Below, in pieces: positions 35,230 to 43,698 of a stretch of DNA of 64,000 nucleotides (within the stretch, counting starts at the first letter, position 1; the number at the start of each line of letters is the position of its first letter). Position numbers and translations under genes: made by a program. Under the pieces are notes generated by a model that was not told where the DNA came from, ran no database searches, and was given only the letters and a program-made list of their open reading frames with translations. Source of the DNA: Micavibrio sp. UBA6139 (GTDB taxonomy: Bacteria > Pseudomonadota > Alphaproteobacteria > Micavibrionales > Micavibrionaceae); NCBI GenBank assembly GCA_002423285.1, contig DIVF01000006.1, forward strand, positions 56,053-120,052, in the 5' to 3' direction.

Positions 35230-36024
35230 TCAAGGATTGAGCGGTGAAAAACCGTAAAGCTGTTCAATCTGATGCGGTTTCAACCGCCGGTATCCCGTAT
35301 TAAAGCGATGGCGTCTTTCCCGCGCCCCTGCCCCGATCTCAATTTCTGGGTCCAGCGTTGCAACACGCCCGCTGGGCAACACGCCAACATTTTGCGGTTC
35401 GGCGTCAAAATCAAACATTTCGGCGTGATAGGTCAGGTTGGTGGCCCATGAAATACCGACAATGGCGGATGTGAAGGCGCGGTACAGATCATTATTATTC
35501 TGGCATAAAATCCGTGCCGGTAATTTGGTCAAAGGGACAATTTCCGGCATGACTTCGATTTTAATATCGGCAAAATCACCGATGAAGGATTGATTGCTGA
35601 GACGTGGTTGCAAAACCGTGCTGTGAACGGGGCGTATCTGGCGGCAACTATGGTCAACCTCGACCCGGACAACGCAGGTTTCAAGGCTGCGCTGGTCACG
35701 CAGGCGAAAGACCAGCGCACGGCCACCAAAATCGAAAAACTGGAAATCGCTGTAATGATGATCGTGGAGAAAATCACTCATCCGCGCCATGATTTTGGGA
35801 TCAATGGTGGGAATAGCCTGATAGGTCAGATTGCCGTAGCGTTGGCGCAGGGCTTTATCGGGGATATTTTTGAGCGCACCGGAGAGCGTATTAAATTTCG
35901 GGCTCAGACAAGGAATATTGACGGCCCATGTGTTTGAACCCAGATCAAGCGTATAGGCCTGATCGGCCTGACGGCGCAACCATTCAATGCGGGAAGCCCA
36001 GCTATACATTTCTTTCTTGGTCAT
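35230..36024 (-). CDS. Unknown protein between ftsQ and ftsA, possibly kinase-fold
   Basis: 264 residues from the ATG at 36024; a GTG at 36066 is an alternative and neither has a clear ribosome-binding site. I do not recognise a family. Two segments recall protein-kinase-fold proteins: FFDFGGRALVFRLRD followed by CVVRVEVD (a possible beta-3 strand, Lys replaced by Arg), and FDFDAEPQNVGVLPSGRVATLDPEIE, which resembles the catalytic-loop and metal-loop layout Dx(4)Nx(n)LpdGrvxxiD. The nucleophilic His/Asp pattern is not complete, so a pseudokinase or unrelated fold is possible. It has 66-bp and 64-bp gaps to ftsQ and ftsA, so co-transcription with the dcw cluster is likely. Confidence 0.65.
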   Translation of the reverse strand: MTKKEMYSWASRIEWLRRQADQAYTLDLGSNTWAVNIPCLSPKFNTLSGALKNIPDKALRQRYGNLTYQAIPTIDPKIMARMSDFLHDHHYSDFQFFDFGGRALVFRLRDQRSLETCVVRVEVDHSCRQIRPVHSTVLQPRLSNQSFIGDFADIKIEVMPEIVPLTKLPARILCQNNNDLYRAFTSAIVGISWATNLTYHAEMFDFDAEPQNVGVLPSGRVATLDPEIEIGAGARERRHRFNTGYRRLKPHQIEQLYGFSPLNP

Positions 36025-36090
36025 GACGGGGGTATTTAGGCATGCGGGGACACAAAGATCAACCACACCAAGTCGTTGAAATATAACAGA

Positions 36091-36981
36091 TTAAATCGCA
36101 CTGCCGGTTTTAAAGCTGGCCTTATATTCCTGAACCGCGCCCGGGCGTGTCCGGACCACGATGCGGCCCTGTTCGCGAAGGTCCAAAGATTCCATTTCCT
36201 TGTCCAGCAGCAAATCTGTTTCATGCGCCTCGGCCAAACGGCGCAGCGCGAGGGAGAGATCATCTTCTGGCAAACGGACCAGCAGATTATTTTTCATCTT
36301 TAAATCCCAACGGCGGTCACCGACATACATTGCGGCCTCAACCCGTTCGATCAAAAGCGGTTCGGCCTGTAACAGCGTGAACAATGCATACGCAGCCTTC
36401 TGCGCCCCATCACCCACAACCAGTGGCAACTCACGGAAACGGGCCATGTCCTGCGCCACATCAGTAATCACAACACCCTTTGGATCAATCAGGCGCAATT
36501 TCCCCTGGTTCTGCCACAGGGCAAAGGGTTGGCGTTCGGTAATGGAAACATAAATCACACCGGGCAGACGGCGCTCGATGCGCACCGTTTCAATCCATGA
36601 TACCTGTTGCAGGGCATTGCGGGCCGCAGCCGGATCAAAGGCAAAAATTGGATCACCGCGATCCACATCCAAAAGCCCCAAAAGCACCTGTGGATCAGCG
36701 TTTTTGCGCCCCTCAACCAAGACATCGCGGACAATAAAGCCGCGATCGGCACTGATTTGATAGAAGGATTGCGTCATGGATTCACCCATGCGTTCCGCCG
36801 TGCCGGACAGAGTCAGCCACGCCCCCGCCCATAGAGTCAGGACGAGGATCACGGCAACCAGACCAAAGCGACGAAGCTGTGCGCCTAAGCGGAAAGCTTT
36901 TGCTTGTCTGTTGCGCCTTGCGACGATGACGCCCCGCTGTGTGCCGGGGCGTTTTCCGCCATTACGTTTTGATCGTGACAT
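36091..36981 (-). CDS. ftsQ: Cell division protein FtsQ
   Basis: A bitopic divisome protein linking early and late division proteins. 296 residues: a basic cytoplasmic N-terminus (MSRSKRNGGKRPGTQR), a membrane helix (about residues 41-60), a POTRA domain (about 75-150, FIVRDVLVEGRKNADPQVLL) and the beta domain (VIYVSITERQPFALWQNQGK). The first 97 bases overlap the end of ddl in another frame; no later ATG, GTG or TTG precedes the membrane helix, so the overlap seems real. Confidence 0.93.
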   Translation of the reverse strand: MSRSKRNGGKRPGTQRGVIVARRNRQAKAFRLGAQLRRFGLVAVILVLTLWAGAWLTLSGTAERMGESMTQSFYQISADRGFIVRDVLVEGRKNADPQVLLGLLDVDRGDPIFAFDPAAARNALQQVSWIETVRIERRLPGVIYVSITERQPFALWQNQGKLRLIDPKGVVITDVAQDMARFRELPLVVGDGAQKAAYALFTLLQAEPLLIERVEAAMYVGDRRWDLKMKNNLLVRLPEDDLSLALRRLAEAHETDLLLDKEMESLDLREQGRIVVRTRPGAVQEYKASFKTGSAI

Positions 36982-37889
36982 CGGGCAGTTTCCACGAGAT
37001 GGGAGCAGAGTTCGACGAATGATTTGCCATTGCGGACAACCTGAGAAGGACCGATAGACTCAGCCGTCAGGCCCGGCTGAGTATTAATTTCGAGCAGGAA
37101 GATTCCGGTTGTGCCGGGCTTGCTGTCGTCATAACGGAAATCGCACCGCGCCAGACCTTCACAGCCCAGAACATTATAAACACGCGCAGCATAATCCATC
37201 GCGCATTTGTAAACATCTTCCGGCACTTCAGCTGGCAGGTGATAGGTGGTGCGGTTATCGCTGTATTTGGCTTCATAATCGAAGAAACGTGTTTGCGCCT
37301 TGATCTCAGTGACGGCTTGCGGAACACCGTCCAGAACAGCCACCGTCAACTCACGCCCCGGAATATAGCGTTCAACAAGAACGCAATCGCCATAGGTCCA
37401 GCTTTCGGCATCCAGCGGCGCTTGATTATCGTTTTCAAGGATGATGCGAACACCAACGCTCGACCCTTCATTGGTTGGCTTTACAACATAAGGCGGAGCC
37501 ATAACATGCCCGGCCAGAACTTGCGCCTTGGTGGCAACGATACCTTCGGCACTTGGAACACCAACGGACGCCGCCATGGTTTTGGTCATCGGCTTATCCA
37601 TGGCCACGGCAGAGGCCAGAATGCCGGAATGGGTATAGGGAATGCCCAGCATTTCCAAAACGCCCTGAATAGTGCCATCTTCCCCGCCGCGACCATACAG
37701 GTTGCAAAACGCAACATCAGGTTTCGGCGTCAGGGCCGCAATCAAGGCGGGTAAATCTTTTTTCACGTCAATAACAATGACGTCATAGCCCCCTTCGCGC
37801 AAAGCAGCTTCCACTGCGCGCCCCTTCGTCAGGGATACATCCCGTTCTGCGGACCAGCCACCAATCAGGAGAGATACTTTTTTCGCCAT
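36885..37889 (-). CDS. ddl: D-alanine--D-alanine ligase
   Basis: Makes the D-Ala-D-Ala dipeptide for MurF. 334 residues, an ATP-grasp enzyme. Visible elements: KKVSLLIGGWSAERDVSLTKG (about 3-23), GRGGEDGTIQGVLEMLGIPYTHSG (about 66-89), KPTNEGSSVGVRII (about 137-150), and the metal site LLEINTQPGLTAESIGPSQV (about 273-292), with the Glu and Asn ligands. The C-terminal 30 residues (after MAENAPAHSG) are an extra tail encoded in DNA that overlaps ftsQ. Confidence 0.96.
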   Translation of the reverse strand: MAKKVSLLIGGWSAERDVSLTKGRAVEAALREGGYDVIVIDVKKDLPALIAALTPKPDVAFCNLYGRGGEDGTIQGVLEMLGIPYTHSGILASAVAMDKPMTKTMAASVGVPSAEGIVATKAQVLAGHVMAPPYVVKPTNEGSSVGVRIILENDNQAPLDAESWTYGDCVLVERYIPGRELTVAVLDGVPQAVTEIKAQTRFFDYEAKYSDNRTTYHLPAEVPEDVYKCAMDYAARVYNVLGCEGLARCDFRYDDSKPGTTGIFLLEINTQPGLTAESIGPSQVVRNGKSFVELCSHLVETARCHDQNVMAENAPAHSGASSSQGATDKQKLSA

Positions 37890-37955
37890 GGCAAAAATCC
37901 TTTCCGGGGGAATAAAGAGAGGGAGTCATCGGGTGAAACCCGACGCGGTATAAAA

Positions 37956-38942
37956 CTATTGTAATGATTTGCGAGAGTCTTGGAAAGCCTCACCCAGCCT
38001 TTTAATTTCCCAGCGCAGCAAAATTCCGCTTTTTTCATACACCCGGCGGCGAATTTCCTCGCCCAGCGATTCCAGATCCAGCGCCGTGGCTGTGCCGGTG
38101 TTAATCATGAAGTTGCAATGCAGTTCCGACATCATCGCCCCGCCAATGGTCAGGCCCCGGCCCCCGGCGCGATCGATCAATTGCCACGCCTTTAACCCTT
38201 CGGGCTGTCCGGCCGCAGCCAACTCCTCTGGTTTCGGGTTGGCGAAGGTTGATCCCCCGGTGCGCGACTTGATCGGCTGGGTTTCGGCGCGGCGGGTTTT
38301 GATTTCGGTGATATGGGATTCAATTTCGGCTCGCACGCCACGCCCACCCCGGAACCGCGCCCCGGTAAAGATATGATCTTCGGGAACCATGCTGTGGCGA
38401 TAGCCCATGCCCATCGCGGCCACGGGTAAACGGTGTATCTGCCCGGTGCGGTCAATGGTTTCGGCCTCAACCAGTACATCGCGGGTTTCGGTGCCATAGG
38501 CCCCGGCATTCATCCGCAACGCCCCGCCGATTGTGCCGGGCACACCGGAGAGAAACTCAAGTCCGGAAATCCCGGCTATGGCAGCCTGCGCCGCGACACT
38601 CCCGTCCAGCGCGGCGGCTCCTGCAAAAATCTCGGTGGAGCCTTCTTCAATATCGATATCGGCAAATTCACGGCCCAAACGCACGACAACGCCGCGAATG
38701 CCCTGATCGCGGATGATGGTGTTGGATAGAACACCCAAAACGGTGACCGGAATATCCGCAGGACAGCCAGCCATAAACGCGGCCAGATCTTCACGGTCTG
38801 CGGGTTTAAAAAGAACGTCGGCGCGGCCCCCGGCACGGAACCAGCCAACATCGCCCAGCGCAGCATCTTCTGTATAACGGCCCCGCACAGGCGGCAAGCG
38901 ATCGATGATATTATTCGTGCTAGGCAGCGGCGCAGTGGTCAT
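37956..38942 (-). CDS. murB: UDP-N-acetylenolpyruvoylglucosamine reductase
   Basis: An FAD/NADPH enzyme making UDP-MurNAc. The ATG at 38942 overlaps the murC stop (ATGA) and gives 328 residues; the frame is open 30 codons further but that would run inside murC. VPGTIGGALRMNAGAYGTE (about 134-152) and the catalytic Ser in GGSTFANP (about 230) are present, and a Glu near the end (LLRWEIKRLG) fits the family. The N-terminal FAD loop reads VLGVLSN (about 73-79) where MurB normally has GxGSN or GGGSN. Confidence 0.96.
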   Translation of the reverse strand: MTTAPLPSTNNIIDRLPPVRGRYTEDAALGDVGWFRAGGRADVLFKPADREDLAAFMAGCPADIPVTVLGVLSNTIIRDQGIRGVVVRLGREFADIDIEEGSTEIFAGAAALDGSVAAQAAIAGISGLEFLSGVPGTIGGALRMNAGAYGTETRDVLVEAETIDRTGQIHRLPVAAMGMGYRHSMVPEDHIFTGARFRGGRGVRAEIESHITEIKTRRAETQPIKSRTGGSTFANPKPEELAAAGQPEGLKAWQLIDRAGGRGLTIGGAMMSELHCNFMINTGTATALDLESLGEEIRRRVYEKSGILLRWEIKRLGEAFQDSRKSLQ

Positions 38943-40396
38943 GCGGAAACCTTGGAAACGGTATCCCAACGGGCATCCATCTGACCCGGCAAGGCATAGG
39001 CCCATTGGGTGATGTTCCCGGCCCCCAGACAAATCACATAGTCACCCGGTGTGGCAATTTTCACCACCATATCGGCCAGTGAATCTGGTGTGTCCAGAAT
39101 TTCAACATGGCGGTGGCCGTGGTTTTTGATTCCATCACAGAGCGCCTTTTTATCAAAGCCTTCCATCGCTGGCTCACCCGCCGCATAGACATCGGCGACG
39201 ATAACCATTTCGGCTTCATTAAAGCAGGTGCAGAATTGATCAAACAAATTCGACAGGCGTGAATAACGGTGAGGCTGGAACACGGCGATGATTTTTCCGC
39301 CCGTATCCGCAACAGCAGCGCGACCGGCCTTTAATACAGCCGTGATTTCAACCGGGTGATGGCCGTAATCATCAATGACCGTCACAGCATTGCTGGTTCC
39401 GGTACAGGTAAAGCGGCGTTTTACCCCGGTGAATTTTTCAAGACCGCGTTTCATCACAGCAGCAGGCAAGCCCATTTCATGCGCGACCGTCAAAGCCGCC
39501 AAAGAGTTCTGCACATTGTGCATCCCCAACATCGGCAAGGTGACCTGACGCATGACCAATTCAACACCACCGTTTAACCACGGGGCAAAAGTGACATCAA
39601 ATGTCGAAGCGCCGTTTTTAAAGGTGACATTTTCCGCACGCACATCGGCTTGCGGGTTGAAACCATAGGTAATAACGCGGCGATCGGTAACTAAAGCGAC
39701 CAGATTTTGCACTTCCGGATGATCCAGACATAACGCGGCAAAACCATAGAACGGAATATTCTCAAGAAACTGACGATAGGCTGCGCGGACACCATCGAAG
39801 CTGCCATAATGCTCCATATGTTCCGGGTCCATATTGGTGACAATGACGACCGTGGCGGGCAAGCGTGTAAACGTCCCATCGCTCTCATCTGCTTCGACAA
39901 CCATCCAGTCGCTATCGCCCAGACGTGTATTGGTGCCATAGGCATTGACGATGCCACCATTGATGACGGTGGGGTCAAACTGCCCCTCTTCCAGCATCGT
40001 GCCGACCATGGATGTTGTTGTTGTCTTGCCATGTGTGCCGCCAACCGCCACCGCCCATTTCAGGCGCATCAGTTCAGCCAGCATTTCAGCGCGGCGAACG
40101 ATGGGCAGCGAATGCTCCCGCGCCGCGATCAGTTCGGGATTATCATTTTTCACTGCCGATGAAATCACGATAACAGCGGGCAAATCACCTGCCAGCGTCG
40201 TCAGGTTTTCAGGGGCATGACCAATATGGATGACAATGCCCTTGGCGCGCAGACGCTGCACGTTCGGGCTGTCAGACAGGTCGGACCCTTGCACCGTATA
40301 GCCGTGGGCATGCAGGACTTCGGCGATACCGCTCATGCCGATGCCGCCTATGCCGATGAAATGAAGAGTGCCGATATCAAGTGGGATTGTACGCAT
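38939..40396 (-). CDS. murC: UDP-N-acetylmuramate--L-alanine ligase
   Basis: Adds L-Ala to UDP-MurNAc. 485 residues. HFIGIGGIGMSGIAEVLHAHG (about 12-32) is the MurC UDP-binding loop, AVGGTHGKTTTTSMVG (about 117-132) the ATP P-loop, followed by VVEADESDGTF (about 171) and YGHHPVEITA (about 345), the MurC-specific His motif. It is the first gene of murC-murB, with a four-base overlap to murB; the preceding dcw gene murG is separated from it by an inverted lipase-like gene. Confidence 0.98.
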   Translation of the reverse strand: MRTIPLDIGTLHFIGIGGIGMSGIAEVLHAHGYTVQGSDLSDSPNVQRLRAKGIVIHIGHAPENLTTLAGDLPAVIVISSAVKNDNPELIAAREHSLPIVRRAEMLAELMRLKWAVAVGGTHGKTTTTSMVGTMLEEGQFDPTVINGGIVNAYGTNTRLGDSDWMVVEADESDGTFTRLPATVVIVTNMDPEHMEHYGSFDGVRAAYRQFLENIPFYGFAALCLDHPEVQNLVALVTDRRVITYGFNPQADVRAENVTFKNGASTFDVTFAPWLNGGVELVMRQVTLPMLGMHNVQNSLAALTVAHEMGLPAAVMKRGLEKFTGVKRRFTCTGTSNAVTVIDDYGHHPVEITAVLKAGRAAVADTGGKIIAVFQPHRYSRLSNLFDQFCTCFNEAEMVIVADVYAAGEPAMEGFDKKALCDGIKNHGHRHVEILDTPDSLADMVVKIATPGDYVICLGAGNITQWAYALPGQMDARWDTVSKVSA

Positions 40397-40487
40397 AACC
40401 CCACTTTAAACACGAATAATGAGGGAAAGGCCAGCCTTTCAGCCGATTATTCATAATTTATTAACCTTATATTTGCATAATGCACTC

Positions 40488-41321
40488 ATGGCAGAAGCGT
40501 ATCTTGAAAATAAAAACCGCCGTCTTTTTAATGCGCTTTCCGCGCCAGAACTCTACACGCGCCATTTTTCCGAAAAACAGGACACAATCACACTGCGCCA
40601 GGGCATGAGTATGCGTACGGGCACAGACCGCCAGACATGGCAATTCGAAACCCTGTCAGAGGTCGATAACAAGGATACAGGCCTGCGCGCCTCCGTCCTG
40701 ATCGACCGTTCAACCGGGCATGCCATCGTCCTCTATAAGGGCATGGATATGCCGTTACGGGATGAAGGCAACGGACGATTTGCGTTTTTAAAGGACGCCA
40801 AAACCGCCATCCAGTCATGGATTTATGACGGCGAAAACCAACAGACAAAACAGGCTGAACAGCTTTATCTGGATACGGTCGATCACCCGGATGTGAAATC
40901 GGTTGAGGTGATCGGCTTTTCACTCGGCACGCTGCACGCCAATTACGTCACCGCGAAGTATGATGCCAAAAGTACCGTTCTGGCCGATCTGGGCCTGTCA
41001 AAGGACGGCCTGACCAAGATATTCAATGAACGCGCAAGCAATGATTCCAACTTCAACCTGTCATCCTTAAAAAACAACATGGCCGAAAATATGACTGTTT
41101 TGCGTTTAAAGGCTGACCTTGTCCCTGCCCTGTTCGGGGAAGGCCCAAGCCGCGGCAAAATCATTGATCTGGATAAGGGTGACTACCCCGATTTAAAAGG
41201 CATGTCGCATTTATCATCCATCTACAACCGCTCCGCCCAGTATCTGGAGGAACAGGTTATCATGAGCGCAGAAATGCAAAGACAGCCATCACCGACGATG
41301 GCCGCCCCTGTACCTGCATAA
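40488..41321 (+). CDS. Lipase-like serine hydrolase inserted in the dcw cluster
   Basis: 277 residues from ATG 40488. It is on the plus strand, against the direction of all neighbours, filling the murG-murC interval. No signal peptide. GFSLGT (about residues 145-150) is a GxSxG nucleophile elbow, in a strand-turn-helix setting (VEVIGFSLGTLHANYVTAKY). LRLKADLVPALFG (about 206-218) could carry the acid Asp, as in class 3 lipases, and GMSHLSS (about 242-248) the His. The fold and triad are inferred; the substrate is unknown. There is no strong ribosome-binding site. The stop lies nine bases from the murG stop. Confidence 0.65.
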   Translation: MAEAYLENKNRRLFNALSAPELYTRHFSEKQDTITLRQGMSMRTGTDRQTWQFETLSEVDNKDTGLRASVLIDRSTGHAIVLYKGMDMPLRDEGNGRFAFLKDAKTAIQSWIYDGENQQTKQAEQLYLDTVDHPDVKSVEVIGFSLGTLHANYVTAKYDAKSTVLADLGLSKDGLTKIFNERASNDSNFNLSSLKNNMAENMTVLRLKADLVPALFGEGPSRGKIIDLDKGDYPDLKGMSHLSSIYNRSAQYLEEQVIMSAEMQRQPSPTMAAPVPA

Positions 41322-41330
41322 TTTTTATGC

Positions 41331-42485
41331 TTAGCCCTCTTTGGTAATAATCGGCTCTGCCGTTTTTCCGGTGTTTTTATCCCATCCGCTGGCAATCGCC
41401 GTGACCAGATTACCAAGGCGGCGCGCTGCATCAGGGCGCCCAATGCTGCGGGCGTGTTCTGCCGCGCGGAACAGGCTTTCAGGATTTTGCAGGAATGTTT
41501 CAACGCGCGCTAAAACAGCTTCACTGGTGAAGCCACTTTGCGTCATTACCCATGCACCGCCCACATCGGCCACCGCATCCGCGTTGATCTTTTGTTGCTG
41601 GTCTTCATGGTGGGGATAGGGAACGAAAATCGCCGGGCGGCCTGCTGTAGTGACTTCTGCCACGGTGCTAGCACCGGACCGGGCAATAACCAGATGCGCC
41701 CGCGCCAATTGTTCGGGAACATCCTTAATGAAGGTGGCCAGTTCGGCCTTGATCCCGGCGCGGTCATAGGCTTCACGCACCGCTTCAATATCACCTTCAC
41801 GCGCTTGCTGCATAATTTCAAGGCGGGCGCGGTGTTCCGGTGATAACTGCGCCAAAGCCCCCGGAACGATGTCAGAGAATACATGCGCCCCCATTGATCC
41901 GCCCATAATCAAAATGCGGATGATGCCGTCATGTTGCACGGTCGGGTAGGGCTTAGAATAAAGCGCTGCAATCTGATCGCGGATCGGGTTGCCGGTGACG
42001 GTTGCACGCGGCACGTCGCCTTCTTCCAACCCATGAATATGCGACATGGACAAAGCAATCCGGTCCGCCTTTGGCGCCAGCATCGAATTGGCGCGGCCCA
42101 GAATGGCGTTTTGTTCGTGAATAACGGTTGGCAGCTTCATACGCTGCGCCACATAAACGGCTGGGAAGGATGGATAACCGCCAAACCCAACGACAACCGC
42201 TGGATTCAAACGCTTAATCAAGCGGTACGCCTGCACCATCCCCATGGCCAGACCGGCAACGCCCGCCACCTTACCAAACAGACCGGACCGCAATGTCGCG
42301 GCCTGAATAACGGTAATCGGCAGATCACCAAAATCGCTCGTGAATTTGCGACCGCGAACATCAGTGACCAGTTCAACGCGGTATCCACGCGATAACAAAT
42401 CCTTGGCCAGCGCCGCCGCAGGAAACATATGGCCCCCGGTTCCACCGGCGCTCAGCAAGATCAGTTTATTTTCATTCGCGTTCAT
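41331..42485 (-). CDS. murG: Lipid II synthase, MurG (UDP-GlcNAc transferase)
   Basis: Adds GlcNAc to lipid I on the inner membrane. 384 residues. N-terminal LLSAGGTGGHMFPAAALA (about residues 10-27) is the G-loop, with VVGFGGYPSFPAVYVAQ (about 95-111) and HEQNAILGRAN (about 121-131) next; the C-terminal UDP site has ARSGASTVAEVTTAGRPAIF (about 269-288) and PYPHHEDQQQKINA (about 290). It follows ftsW in the dcw operon by 43 bp. Confidence 0.97.
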   Translation of the reverse strand: MNANENKLILLSAGGTGGHMFPAAALAKDLLSRGYRVELVTDVRGRKFTSDFGDLPITVIQAATLRSGLFGKVAGVAGLAMGMVQAYRLIKRLNPAVVVGFGGYPSFPAVYVAQRMKLPTVIHEQNAILGRANSMLAPKADRIALSMSHIHGLEEGDVPRATVTGNPIRDQIAALYSKPYPTVQHDGIIRILIMGGSMGAHVFSDIVPGALAQLSPEHRARLEIMQQAREGDIEAVREAYDRAGIKAELATFIKDVPEQLARAHLVIARSGASTVAEVTTAGRPAIFVPYPHHEDQQQKINADAVADVGGAWVMTQSGFTSEAVLARVETFLQNPESLFRAAEHARSIGRPDAARRLGNLVTAIASGWDKNTGKTAEPIITKEG

Positions 42486-42528
42486 ATGTTTGGTCCTGTT
42501 GGATAAATATATTTTCGTTTTTGAAGAC

Positions 42529-43698
42529 TTACAGTTTTCCGGCCATCACCGGGCGCGATGACAGACTGCCGCGTGACACGGAAGTTTTAGGTTGCCTGCG
42601 TGTTAGCGCCAGAACCATCCCCATCGTGACCGATATAGCCAGCAAAGACGACCCCCCGTAACTGATAAAGGGCAAGGTCATGCCCTTGGTTGGAATCATA
42701 TGCAGATTAGATCCAATATGAACCAAGGCCTGAATCCCGAACATCACCAACAAACCACCTGTGGCCAGAATCACAAAAACATTGTCACTATCCATCACCC
42801 GGTTAAACCCACGCAGGATAATAAAAGCCAAAACGGCCAGCAGGATGGCCAGAAAAACGAACCCCAGCTCCTCCCCCGCGACAGCAAAGATAAAATCGGA
42901 ATGCGCGTCAGGAATGGACAGCTTCACCGTCCCCTGCCCCGGCCCGGTCCCAAACAACCCGCCGTGGCGGAAAGCGTCCAAGGCCCGGTCCACCTGAAAC
43001 GTATCGCCGCTGGCCGGGTCTAAAAAGCGGTCAATCCGGCTGCGCATATGCGGCAGGATAAAATACCCTAAAACAAAACACACCGCCCCGACCACGCCCG
43101 CAGCGACAACGATCCAGATCGACAGGCCCGCCAAAAAAATCTCCGTACACAGGATGCAGAACGTTACAATCGTCATACCGACATCAGGCTGCATCAAAAG
43201 AAGCGTAATCACCAGAAAGAAAACCCCGCCCGCGATCAGATAACCGGGGAAAACGGGATTATCTTTTTGTTTTGAAATGAGCCACGCGGCGACAACAGCA
43301 AAGGCTGGCTTTACAAACTCACTGGGCTGCAAGGACAGGCCCGGCAATTGCAACCAACGCTGCGCGCCTTTAATCTCCATCCCCGTGGCCAGAACCACCA
43401 CCATCATGACAATGCCAACCCCCAATAGAATGGTGGCCAGACGCCAGAGGTTTTTAAGATCGAGCAAGGAAATCCCGATCATCAGGATCAGGGCCGGAAC
43501 CATGATAATCAAATGCCGGATGATAAAATGATATTGGTCCAGACCAATGCGGGTTGCCACAGGCGGGCTGGCCGCCGCAACCAGAATAATACCAAAGCCC
43601 ATCATGGCCAGTAAGGCCGCCAGCAAAGGCCTATCAATCGTCCACCACCAGCGGCCCCAGATTGTTTTATCGGTGCGCGAGAACATATGACCGCTCAT
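42529..43698 (-). CDS. ftsW: Septal peptidoglycan polymerase FtsW
   Basis: A SEDS-family lipid II polymerase working with FtsI. 389 residues with about ten membrane helices. The family signature PGQGTVKLSIPDAHSDFIFA (about residues 257-276) with the catalytic-region Asp, and the C-terminal GMTLPFISYGGSSLLA (about 337-352), are both present. It overlaps murD by four bases (43695-43698). The murD-ftsW-murG order is the usual dcw one and favours ftsW over rodA. Confidence 0.97.
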   Translation of the reverse strand: MSGHMFSRTDKTIWGRWWWTIDRPLLAALLAMMGFGIILVAAASPPVATRIGLDQYHFIIRHLIIMVPALILMIGISLLDLKNLWRLATILLGVGIVMMVVVLATGMEIKGAQRWLQLPGLSLQPSEFVKPAFAVVAAWLISKQKDNPVFPGYLIAGGVFFLVITLLLMQPDVGMTIVTFCILCTEIFLAGLSIWIVVAAGVVGAVCFVLGYFILPHMRSRIDRFLDPASGDTFQVDRALDAFRHGGLFGTGPGQGTVKLSIPDAHSDFIFAVAGEELGFVFLAILLAVLAFIILRGFNRVMDSDNVFVILATGGLLVMFGIQALVHIGSNLHMIPTKGMTLPFISYGGSSLLAISVTMGMVLALTRRQPKTSVSRGSLSSRPVMAGKL

